A stretch of 64,000 nt of DNA from Desulfitibacter sp. BRH_c19 (GTDB lineage: Bacteria; Bacillota; DSM-16504; Desulfitibacterales; Desulfitibacteraceae), in contig LOER01000040.1 in the NCBI GenBank assembly GCA_001515945.1, positions 1 to 64,000 on the forward strand, read 5' to 3'. Below are positions 44,136-51,068 of this stretch, piece after piece (the stretch's first letter is position 1; each line of letters begins with the position of its first letter). Position numbers and translations under genes: made by a program. Under the pieces are notes generated by a model that ran no database searches, was not told the origin of the DNA, and worked only from the letters and a program-made list of their open reading frames with translations.

Positions 44136-44285
44136 AAGGCTGCGCTATCCAACAGAGTTAATCAGCAAGATTTTATAGCTATTAAGACGCTAACTATTGA
44201 AGATTTCATTACTTTAATTCAAACCCATCCTACCTTAAGTGAGGTAATTAAAGGAGCAACAGCTCTTGATATAACTAAAGCTTAG
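44136..44285 (+). pseudogene. Dihydrolipoamide-dehydrogenase-like C-terminal remnant
   Basis: The plus strand ends with IKTLTIEDFITLIQTHPTLS followed by EVIKGATALDITKA and a stop at 44283. The HPTLSE motif and preceding ED-F/L pattern are the C-terminus of the pyridine-nucleotide-disulfide oxidoreductase dimerisation domain (Lpd/mercuric reductase). Upstream frames are broken and no FAD-binding part is present. It is a leftover just before lacI 2. Confidence 0.65.
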
Positions 44286-44331
44286 TATTCATTAATACTA
44301 ACTAAAACAAATATAGCCGAGGTGTGTTTAA

Positions 44332-45333
44332 TTGAGTCTAAAAATATCTGATGTAGCAAAAATAGCCGGGGTTTCATCTTCAACTGTCTCTAGGGCTCTA
44401 ACCAGACCAGATTTAGTTAAAGTACAAACTAGGAAAAAGATTTTGGAACTAGTCAAAGAGTTATCATATACACCTAACCCCTTTGCTCAAGGCTTAACAA
44501 CTGGTAAAACCAATATGATTGCCCTAATTACACCAAACCTTAACAATACTTTTTTTGCTCAGCTAGCTGAAGGCTGTGAAGAAGCCATGCGTAAAAATGG
44601 TTACCACTTGGTAATTGGTAATTCCTTTAATGACAGTCAGGTTGAATTAGAATTAATAACCACCTTTATAAAAAGAATGGTTGATGGAATAATAATGGCC
44701 GGTTCTTTGACTGTTAAGGATATTGAGGGCCTTCTTGGTCAACGCAACGATTTAGCCGTTACCTTTGTGAATTATAATATTGACCTGGATTTGGGCTATG
44801 ATTCGGTTTTAGTAGATGATACTCTTGGAGGAAGGTTAGCCTGTCAAGCCCTTGTAGATACCGGTATAAAAAGAATCGCGGTTATTACTGGCCCCGCTCG
44901 TAATCCTTACACCAAAAGACGGTTTAACGCATTTAAAAAAGAACTAGATAAATCTAATATTGAATTAAAGCCTGAATATATTGCTGAGGGAGATTTTGGT
45001 TCAATATATAGTGGATTTGAAGCAATGTCTAAAATGCTAAATTATAAGGACAGGCCAGAAGGTGTTTTTACCTTAAATGATACTCTGGCAATTGGTGCTA
45101 TTAAAGCCATTCATAGTAAGGGCTTAAGAATTCCTAGTGATATTTCTGTAGTTGGTTTCGATGATATTCCCATTTCTAATTATTTAGTACCCTCTTTAAC
45201 TACAATAAGCTCCCAGAGCTTTGAATTGGGCAAAGAAGCAGCTGCTACTACAATAAATAGAATTAGCAATCCTTTTAAACCACCTGAGCAAATAATACTT
45301 CCTGTAAAAATGGTCAAACGAGAATCCTGTTAA
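44332..45333 (+). CDS. LacI-family regulator 2
   Basis: 333 residues. The HTH (KISDVAKIAGVSSSTVSRAL) and hinge (YTPNPFAQGLTTGKTN) are followed by an effector-binding domain (ALITPNLNNTFFAQLAEGCE, VDGIIMAGSLT, FTLNDTLAIGAIKAI, VVGFDDIPISNY). The start is TTG 44332 with GAGGTG upstream. It is divergent from the mch-like operon with two operator-like sites between, so it probably controls that operon. It is a paralogue of LacI 1. Confidence 0.92.
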   Translation: MSLKISDVAKIAGVSSSTVSRALTRPDLVKVQTRKKILELVKELSYTPNPFAQGLTTGKTNMIALITPNLNNTFFAQLAEGCEEAMRKNGYHLVIGNSFNDSQVELELITTFIKRMVDGIIMAGSLTVKDIEGLLGQRNDLAVTFVNYNIDLDLGYDSVLVDDTLGGRLACQALVDTGIKRIAVITGPARNPYTKRRFNAFKKELDKSNIELKPEYIAEGDFGSIYSGFEAMSKMLNYKDRPEGVFTLNDTLAIGAIKAIHSKGLRIPSDISVVGFDDIPISNYLVPSLTTISSQSFELGKEAAATTINRISNPFKPPEQIILPVKMVKRESC

Positions 45334-45425
45334 TAGAACAAGAAGAGGTTTTGCACCCTTTTCTGTTACTACTTTACCGCCTCTAAGCAATAATTGACAA
45401 AAACTTATTATCTGGGGGCTAACTG

Positions 45426-45503
45426 ATGAAAATTATAGCTGGAGGAGCAGGAAGCGGGAAAACTAAAAAATTGAGAATAGAAAAAGAGGAAGAACCGGGT
45501 TAA
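45426..45503 (+). pseudogene. Tiny P-loop ORF, probable truncated ATPase/helicase start
   Basis: ATG 45426, preceded by GGGGG at weak spacing, encodes 25 residues: MKIIAGGAGSGKTKKLRIEK then EEEPG and a stop. GAGSGKT is a Walker A motif in the place it has at the very start of ATPases or UvrD-like helicases. Its last codons form one arm of a terminator hairpin, so nothing follows. It is likely a truncated gene or chance ORF. Confidence 0.35.
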
Positions 45504-45520
45504 GTTCTTCCTCTTTTTCT
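45479..45520. terminator. Strong hairpin terminator after lacI 2
   Basis: AGAAAAAGAGGAAGAAC pairs perfectly over 17 bases with GTTCTTCCTCTTTTTCT around an 8-base loop. The A/T-rich arms provide T-runs in both directions. It closes lacI 2 on the plus strand and would also stop minus-strand read-through. Confidence 0.8.
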
Positions 45521-45554
45521 ACTTGCGTCCTTCATTATATATTGGGAAGTATAT

Positions 45555-45728
45555 TTAGTTATCTCTTATTACGCATCCTGTCCTACCACTATCTCGCATG
45601 ATCTGTGTACATTTGCTACAGGCTATACAAACCTTTGATTTTTCTAGTTTACCTTTTTCTAACAAATCTTTTACAAAGTCTGGATAAGCGAATGCCATCC
45701 TTCCTACTCCTGCTTTTGTTCGCTTGTT
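45555..45728 (-). pseudogene. Old-yellow-enzyme-family C-terminal remnant
   Basis: The minus strand reads KAGVGRMAFAYPDFVKDLLE, then KVCIACSKCTQIMRDSGRTG, then CVIRDN and a stop at 45555. The GRMAFAYPDF segment and C-I-A-C-x-x-C-T are typical of the C-terminus of NADH:flavin oxidoreductases of the OYE/2,4-dienoyl-CoA-reductase type. Upstream frames are broken. The rest of the ~330-base gap to 45855 shows nothing else I can name. Confidence 0.75.
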
Positions 45729-45854
45729 TCAATCGCAATTTTAGCAAAGTTCACCCGAACACTAATTGCAACCTTAGACACCTTTGAGTAATCCAAAAGT
45801 ACTGTCCCAAAACAGGAATCTATCTAGGCTAGCTTTTTGGTAGGGCTCTAGATA

Positions 45855-47174
45855 TTATAGTTCTAATTTATTTCTTAACAAGGTTTCTAAATTAGGCTCT
45901 CCTATTTCCTGTAATTCATAACTTACTCTAAGTGCTGGCTTATCAATCTTTATTAGCCGTCTTAGGTCTATTGGTGTTCCTATTACCACTACATCAGCTT
46001 CAGTTTTAGCAATGGTGTTTTCAAGCTCCTCCATTTGCTTTTTACCATAGCCCATGGCAGGAAGAATATTTGATAAATGGGTATAAGTATTAAATGTTTC
46101 TAAGATACTGCCCTGTGCATAAGGTCTTGGATCAACTAATTCAGTTGCACCATATTTACGTGCTGCAATTGCTCCGGCACCATAGGTCATGTTTCCGTGG
46201 GTCAAGGTTGGCCCATCTTCAATTACTAGCACTTTTTTGCCATTTAGGACTGAATAATTTTCTACAAAAATTGGGGATGCTGCATCAACTATTGCTACAT
46301 TTGGATTAGTTTTACGAATGTTATTACGAACCTTTTCAACATTTTCAAGTGAGCTAGTTTCAATTTTATTAATTATAACAATATCTGCCATTCTTAGATT
46401 TGTTTCACCAGGATGGTAGTTCAGCTCATCTCCTGGTCTATGGGGATCCACTAAGGTGATATGAACATCTGGTTTGTAGAAGGGTAAGTCGTTATTCCCA
46501 CCATCCCAAAGAACTACGTCTGCCTCTTTTTCAGCTTGATTAAGTATCTCTTGGTAATCAACCCCTGCGTAAACAATGAAACCTTCTGCTAAATGGGGTT
46601 CGTATTCTTCCCTTTCTTCTATCGTGCAGTCATGTTTATTCAAATCTTCGTAGGAGGCAAAACGCTGGCAAGCTTGTTTTTCCAAATCACCGTAGGGCAT
46701 TGGGTGACGTACTACTACTACTTTTTTCCCTAATTCCTTTAATACCTTTGCAACCTTACGAGTAGTCTGACTCTTGCCCACACCTGTACGAACAGCACAA
46801 ACCGCAACAATGGGAACACTACTTTTTAGCATTGTAATTTCAGGGCCCATTAACCGAAAATCTGCCCCTGCTGCTAATACTGCTGAAGCTTTTGCCATTA
46901 CTGTTTTATGTGAAACATCACTATAAGCAAATATGACCTGATTTATTTTATGTTCCTTAATTAATGAATCTAGCTCAGTTTCATCATAGATTGGTATTCC
47001 TTTAGGATACAATTCCCCCGCTAAAGCTGATGGATATCTTCTTCCATCAATATTTGGAATTTGGGTAGCTGTAAAGGCTACCACCTCGTAGTTACTATTA
47101 TCTCTAAAATATGTATTGAAATTATGAAAATCTCTTCCGGCAGCTCCCATTATTATTACTTTTTGTTTCACCAT
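45855..47174 (-). CDS. Cyclic 2,3-diphosphoglycerate synthetase-like GTPase (COG2403)
   Basis: A 439-residue protein. The N-terminal ~120 residues form a nucleotide-binding-like domain (VIIMGAAGRDFHNFNTYFRD), followed by a P-loop NTPase (CAVRTGVGKSQTTRKV, DVVLWDGGNNDLPF, DIVIINKIET). This matches COG2403 proteins related to archaeal cyclic 2,3-diphosphoglycerate synthetase. Bacterial members have no settled role, and I would not assign cDPG synthesis from this alone. ATG 47174 is chosen; an ORF start at 47195 is possible because GGGGAG lies inside the longer reading. It is followed by a CDS on the same strand and preceded by menA (26-base gap). Confidence 0.78.
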   Translation of the reverse strand: MVKQKVIIMGAAGRDFHNFNTYFRDNSNYEVVAFTATQIPNIDGRRYPSALAGELYPKGIPIYDETELDSLIKEHKINQVIFAYSDVSHKTVMAKASAVLAAGADFRLMGPEITMLKSSVPIVAVCAVRTGVGKSQTTRKVAKVLKELGKKVVVVRHPMPYGDLEKQACQRFASYEDLNKHDCTIEEREEYEPHLAEGFIVYAGVDYQEILNQAEKEADVVLWDGGNNDLPFYKPDVHITLVDPHRPGDELNYHPGETNLRMADIVIINKIETSSLENVEKVRNNIRKTNPNVAIVDAASPIFVENYSVLNGKKVLVIEDGPTLTHGNMTYGAGAIAARKYGATELVDPRPYAQGSILETFNTYTHLSNILPAMGYGKKQMEELENTIAKTEADVVVIGTPIDLRRLIKIDKPALRVSYELQEIGEPNLETLLRNKLEL

Positions 47175-47199
47175 AATCTCCCCACTCCCATTCAAATTT

Positions 47200-48096
47200 T
47201 TATAATATCAATCCAACTGCTAACAAAGCACTATAAAAAAAGAGTAGGTTTGCAGTTTTTCCAAGGGTTGGGTTTAGTTGTCTGCCTTCGTTTTTTGCTA
47301 CTTCTCTAACCCTTTGTACTGCAACAGGTATTGTTAGCAATGGAAGGAAAGCCCATGAGTTTTGTAGCATTAAGATTAAAACACATGAATAGCCAACTAT
47401 TAAAAGAACTATGTATTGAATAATACAAAATTTATGTCCATAACGAACTGCAAGTGTCTTTTTGCCTGCACTTGAGTCTGTATGGCGGTCTCTGGTATTA
47501 TTTACAACTAGGATATTAGTTGCTAGGGCACCTACCCCAGTAGCTGCTATTACTGAAGAAAATGTAATCTGTCCTGCTTGAAGGTAATAGGTTCCTATAA
47601 CTGCTACCAATCCAAAGAATATAAAAACTGCTACATCGCCAAGTCCGTTATAGGCTAGCGCAAAGGGCCCAGCTGTATACATTACTGCAGCTGCTATACA
47701 AAAAATGCCTATGATAAAAAATATTACTCCTCCGATGTAAGTAAGATATAAGCCTACTAGCAGAGCTGCTAAAAGTACAATAATTGTACCAATTTCCATT
47801 TGTGTAGGCGAAATTAATCCTGCTGCAACGGCTCGCTTAGGTCCAACTCTGTTGAGCTTATCAGTTCCCTTTTTATAGTCAAACAGGTCATTGGCATAGT
47901 TTGATCCGATTTGTAAAAGGGTGGCCAAGATTAAACACGCAATTGTTATAACCAAAGAAAAGGACAGGTTTTGATAGGCTAAAGCAGAACCTACTAGTAC
48001 AGGAGCAATTGCCGCTGGCAAGGTACGTGGCCTCGCTGCCATTATCCAGGGGCTTATCCCATCTGGCTTATTACTTTTATGCTGCTTATAACTCAA
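47200..48096 (-). CDS. menA: 1,4-dihydroxy-2-naphthoate polyprenyltransferase MenA
   Basis: A 298-residue UbiA-family membrane protein with about eight helices. The prenyl-diphosphate-binding motifs are SNYANDLFDYKKGTD (NDxxD) and NNTRDRHTDSSAGKKTLAV (DRxxD-like), with RPRTLPAAIAPVLVG at the start, as in MenA. It prenylates DHNA to demethylmenaquinone at the membrane. The other men genes are not in the window. It could supply quinone for ArrC. TTG 48096 with GGGGG upstream is the start. Confidence 0.9.
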   Translation of the reverse strand: MSYKQHKSNKPDGISPWIMAARPRTLPAAIAPVLVGSALAYQNLSFSLVITIACLILATLLQIGSNYANDLFDYKKGTDKLNRVGPKRAVAAGLISPTQMEIGTIIVLLAALLVGLYLTYIGGVIFFIIGIFCIAAAVMYTAGPFALAYNGLGDVAVFIFFGLVAVIGTYYLQAGQITFSSVIAATGVGALATNILVVNNTRDRHTDSSAGKKTLAVRYGHKFCIIQYIVLLIVGYSCVLILMLQNSWAFLPLLTIPVAVQRVREVAKNEGRQLNPTLGKTANLLFFYSALLAVGLIL

Positions 48097-48173
48097 ATCA
48101 AGAACCCCCAGTCTTCAAATTAAAAACATGACAAACGAAACGTCCCCTTGTCATCCCCTTGTCATCATCAATT

Positions 48174-48210
48174 AAAACCAGCCACGAGAACCGTCCCCCT
48201 GGTTGGTTTT
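48174..48210. repeat. GAACCGTCCCC repeat, copy 1
   Basis: AAAACCAG...CTGGTT(G)GTTTT arms enclose AGAACCGTCCCC. The same unit, with the same GAACCGTCCCCCTGGTTGG block, occurs at 60029-60059, and GAACCGTCCC again at 62994-63028. It lies in the gap before menA, touching the end of the aldo/keto reductase gene. Confidence 0.7.
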
Positions 48211-48211
48211 C

Positions 48212-49162
48212 TTAGATCATTCTGATGGCGAATTCGGGACAGACTGGATAGCAGTAGCCACACAATATACATTTTTCATGGTCTACAACTGCCCTATCAC
48301 CATCACCCATGGACAATGCTTCGTTTGGACAAGCCTCCATACAAAGGCCACATTTTTTGCAGAGAAATGCCACAAATATTTTTTTAGTATTTTCTAAATC
48401 CGGCAGCATAGCCTGGGAGGTTATCTCTCCATTGAAAATCTTAACATTTAACTCAAGCTCATTACTGTTGATTATACCCATGGATACTGCATGTATTCCA
48501 TCTATATTTCTAGCAAATTTCACAGCATCAAGTAGGTCTCCAACCAAATTGCCTCCAGCAAGAACCTTCATGGCATAAGTTCCTTTTCCAGCTTCATGAC
48601 ATTTATTGATTGCTTTTATCATATCCTGTGCATTGCCCTTTAATATTCCCCTGCTTTTTTTATTAATTAGTGGGTAAACTATGTCAATTTCAGACATGGT
48701 GGATGCTAATTCAACCACTTCCACATCATGGGTAGCTATCCCTACAGCACGGATATAGCCCTTTTGTTTATAATCCAGCAAACATTTGAATGCCTGCTCC
48801 CTTTTTTGAAAGACATCTGTAGAACTCATGGCAGCATGTAGATGGAAGATATCGATTACATCTCTTTTTAAGCTTTTTAATGCTCCCTGAATGGCTTTTT
48901 CCATACCCTCATAATCTTCAGCCATGGACTTTGAAGTTATTACCAAATCACCACTAAAGCCTTCAATCCCCCGGCTAATATGTTCATATGTCTTATAAGA
49001 CTGAGCAGTGTCTATAAAATTAACACCCATTTCAAGTGCTTGTCTTATTAATTTTCCTCCATCCTCAGGAGACAGATTTGCTTGTAGGGGACCCATTGGT
49101 AATGTACCAAAGCATAGTTCTGAAACTTTTATGTCTGTTTTTCCTAAAATAGCATATTTCAC
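48212..49162 (-). CDS. Aldo/keto reductase with C-terminal ferredoxin domain
   Basis: 316 residues. The first ~265 form an AKR barrel (LCFGTLPMGP, GVNFIDTAQSYKTYEHISR, IFHLHAAM, VGIATHDVEVVEL). The tail has two [4Fe-4S] motifs (CKKCGLCMEACPNEAL, CILCGYCYPVCP). This fused type is common in clostridia and probably passes electrons between NAD(P)H-linked carbonyl reduction and ferredoxin. Substrate unknown. It stands alone between two repeat-bearing gaps. ATG 49162 with no perfect RBS but a nearby GGAGG. Confidence 0.9.
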   Translation of the reverse strand: MKYAILGKTDIKVSELCFGTLPMGPLQANLSPEDGGKLIRQALEMGVNFIDTAQSYKTYEHISRGIEGFSGDLVITSKSMAEDYEGMEKAIQGALKSLKRDVIDIFHLHAAMSSTDVFQKREQAFKCLLDYKQKGYIRAVGIATHDVEVVELASTMSEIDIVYPLINKKSRGILKGNAQDMIKAINKCHEAGKGTYAMKVLAGGNLVGDLLDAVKFARNIDGIHAVSMGIINSNELELNVKIFNGEITSQAMLPDLENTKKIFVAFLCKKCGLCMEACPNEALSMGDGDRAVVDHEKCILCGYCYPVCPEFAIRMI

Positions 49163-49240
49163 TTTTTGATTCCTCCAAGTAGGTTAGTTTATCTCATTTT
49201 ATCATGTTTAAATTCCTAGGGTCAATAAACAGGATTCTTT

Positions 49241-49270
49241 ATTCAGGTGGAGTCCTGACTCCATCTGAAT
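49241..49270. repeat. TCAGGTGGAGT repeat, copy 1
   Basis: ATTCAGGTGGAGTC pairs with GACTCCATCTGAAT (one G-U) around two bases. A related palindrome lies at 57572-57601. It is in the ~200-base gap before the export genes. Confidence 0.65.
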
Positions 49271-49361
49271 ATTATAGAGCGAAACTTGCCAAATTGTTTG
49301 GCTTAGCTGAGCTAATCCTTTAGGGAAAACCGTTATCCAGGGGCTTAGTACCACTTATCTG

Positions 49362-50357
49362 CTATTTTTCAATCTCCACATCCACATTAAATCCAGGCAA
49401 GAGAAAGTAATCATTATTTTCTACTGTAATGTGAACCGGTATGATTGTTTCTCCCTTTCTCTCAATAGCTCTTCCTGCTATATTTATAATTGTTCCTTCG
49501 TAAGTCTTACTACGATCTGCTAATGGTATAATAGTTGCTTTTGCACCAACCTTAATTTCTTTAATAAACTCTTCAGAAACATCTGCTTCAACCACTATAG
49601 TGTCTAGGTCTATAATACTAAACAGTTTTGTTCCTAATTCAATAGAATCACCGGGAAGATATCCAAGCTCATATATAACACCCTTCTCCACATTGGAAAT
49701 TATCTCCTTCCCATTTATGACATAATCTTTTAACAATTTGTTTTGCATATTGACCAGGTCACTCTCTATAAGGGCTATTTTCTGTTTTTGCAACTGAATT
49801 TCCGGGTTATTGCTATTAGTAAGACCTAATGACAGTTCAAGATTCTTAACAGCCGTTTCATTTTCATCAACTACTTTAGAATAGTTATCGAGTTCAGTCT
49901 TAGTTATTACCCCTTCACTATATAATATTTCATTTTGTTTAAGATCTTCCAGAGCTCTATCATATAGACTTTGAGCATGTTTTAAATCATTAGATACTTT
50001 ATTACGATTGTTTTCTAGTCTTTCAAGCTCAATTCTTTCCATATTTATTTCTCGCTGTTTTTTGGAAATCTGTAAATTGTAGTCATCAACATCTAAAACT
50101 GCTATCACATTACCTTTTTCAATAATTTCTCCTTCTTTTACTAATATTTCATCTACATTAGCAGGAAAATCGATAGTTACGTTATATGTATCATTTGCTC
50201 TAACAACTCCAAAAGCAAAAATTTTGTTCTGATATTCCTCAAATGTTACCTCAGTATCTTGTTGATTATCATTACCATTTTGACCACAAGCCGTGACTAA
50301 GACCGTTAATAATAATATAAATATTATGATTGCTACACAATTTATCTGCTTTTTCAT
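49362..50357 (-). CDS. Membrane-fusion (HlyD/MacA-like) lipoprotein
   Basis: 331 residues from ATG 50357. An N-terminal signal with LVTAC lipobox is followed by biotinyl-lipoyl-like segments (VDEILVKEGEIIEKGNVIAV, GELGYLPGDSIELG-like), a long coiled coil at about 100-210, and a beta-barrel C-terminus (VEADVSEEFIKEIKVGAKAT). It would link the inner-membrane permease to the outside, as in MacA. Start and ATPase stop share ATGA, indicating coupling. In Gram-positives these export peptides, drugs or surface molecules. Confidence 0.86.
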   Translation of the reverse strand: MKKQINCVAIIIFILLLTVLVTACGQNGNDNQQDTEVTFEEYQNKIFAFGVVRANDTYNVTIDFPANVDEILVKEGEIIEKGNVIAVLDVDDYNLQISKKQREINMERIELERLENNRNKVSNDLKHAQSLYDRALEDLKQNEILYSEGVITKTELDNYSKVVDENETAVKNLELSLGLTNSNNPEIQLQKQKIALIESDLVNMQNKLLKDYVINGKEIISNVEKGVIYELGYLPGDSIELGTKLFSIIDLDTIVVEADVSEEFIKEIKVGAKATIIPLADRSKTYEGTIINIAGRAIERKGETIIPVHITVENNDYFLLPGFNVDVEIEK

Positions 50358-51031
50358 GAATTCCACACCTTCCCATCCCGTACATTAATAGTTCTATTGC
50401 CATATTCTGCAGATTCTAGTGAGTGAGTTACCTGCACAATAGTTTTATGTTTTTCTTGATTTATCCTCTGAAGTAATTCTAAAACTTCCGCTGTAGTTGT
50501 AGAGTCTAGATTGCCAGTTGGCTCGTCAGCTAGAACAATTTCAGGCTGATTAATCAATGCCCTAGCTATCGCAACTCTTTGCTGCTGGCCTCCTGACAAT
50601 TCTCTTGGAGTATGTTTGCGCCTGTCTAAAAGTCCAACAACTTCCAATATTTCTTCTAAGGGCTCTTGATAGGTCTTAAGTTTCTTTCCGTCCAATAAAA
50701 CAGGCAAAAGCACATTTTCTTCAACATTAAGGTTTGGTATTAGATTATAGAACTGAAACACAAATCCGATGGATCTCCGCCTCATTTCACTTTCCTCTTT
50801 GTCTTTCATAACTCCAATATCATTACCTAGGACCTTTATTTGGCCACTAGTTGGTTTATCTAAACCTCCAAGTAAATATAAGAGAGTACTTTTCCCTGAC
50901 CCTGAAGGCCCCATAATGGAAACAAATTCTTCTTTTTTAATAGTTAAATCGATCCCCTTTAGCACTTCTAAACTAACTTCTCCTAGTTGAAAGGTTTTAC
51001 ATAGGTTTATGGCTTCTATTACTACTCCCAT
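50354..51031 (-). CDS. ABC exporter ATPase (MacB/LolD family)
   Basis: A 225-residue ATPase with GPSGSGKST (Walker A), RELSGGQQQRVAIARAL (signature) and VLADEPTGNLDS (Walker B), typical of LolD/MacB/FtsE. It powers the large FtsX-type permease upstream. It begins 38 bases after the permease gene and overlaps the fusion-protein gene by four bases. Confidence 0.93.
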   Translation of the reverse strand: MGVVIEAINLCKTFQLGEVSLEVLKGIDLTIKKEEFVSIMGPSGSGKSTLLYLLGGLDKPTSGQIKVLGNDIGVMKDKEESEMRRRSIGFVFQFYNLIPNLNVEENVLLPVLLDGKKLKTYQEPLEEILEVVGLLDRRKHTPRELSGGQQQRVAIARALINQPEIVLADEPTGNLDSTTTAEVLELLQRINQEKHKTIVQVTHSLESAEYGNRTINVRDGKVWNS

Positions 51032-51068
51032 TGGATTTCACCCTTTCCCATTCTTATTCAAACTTTCC

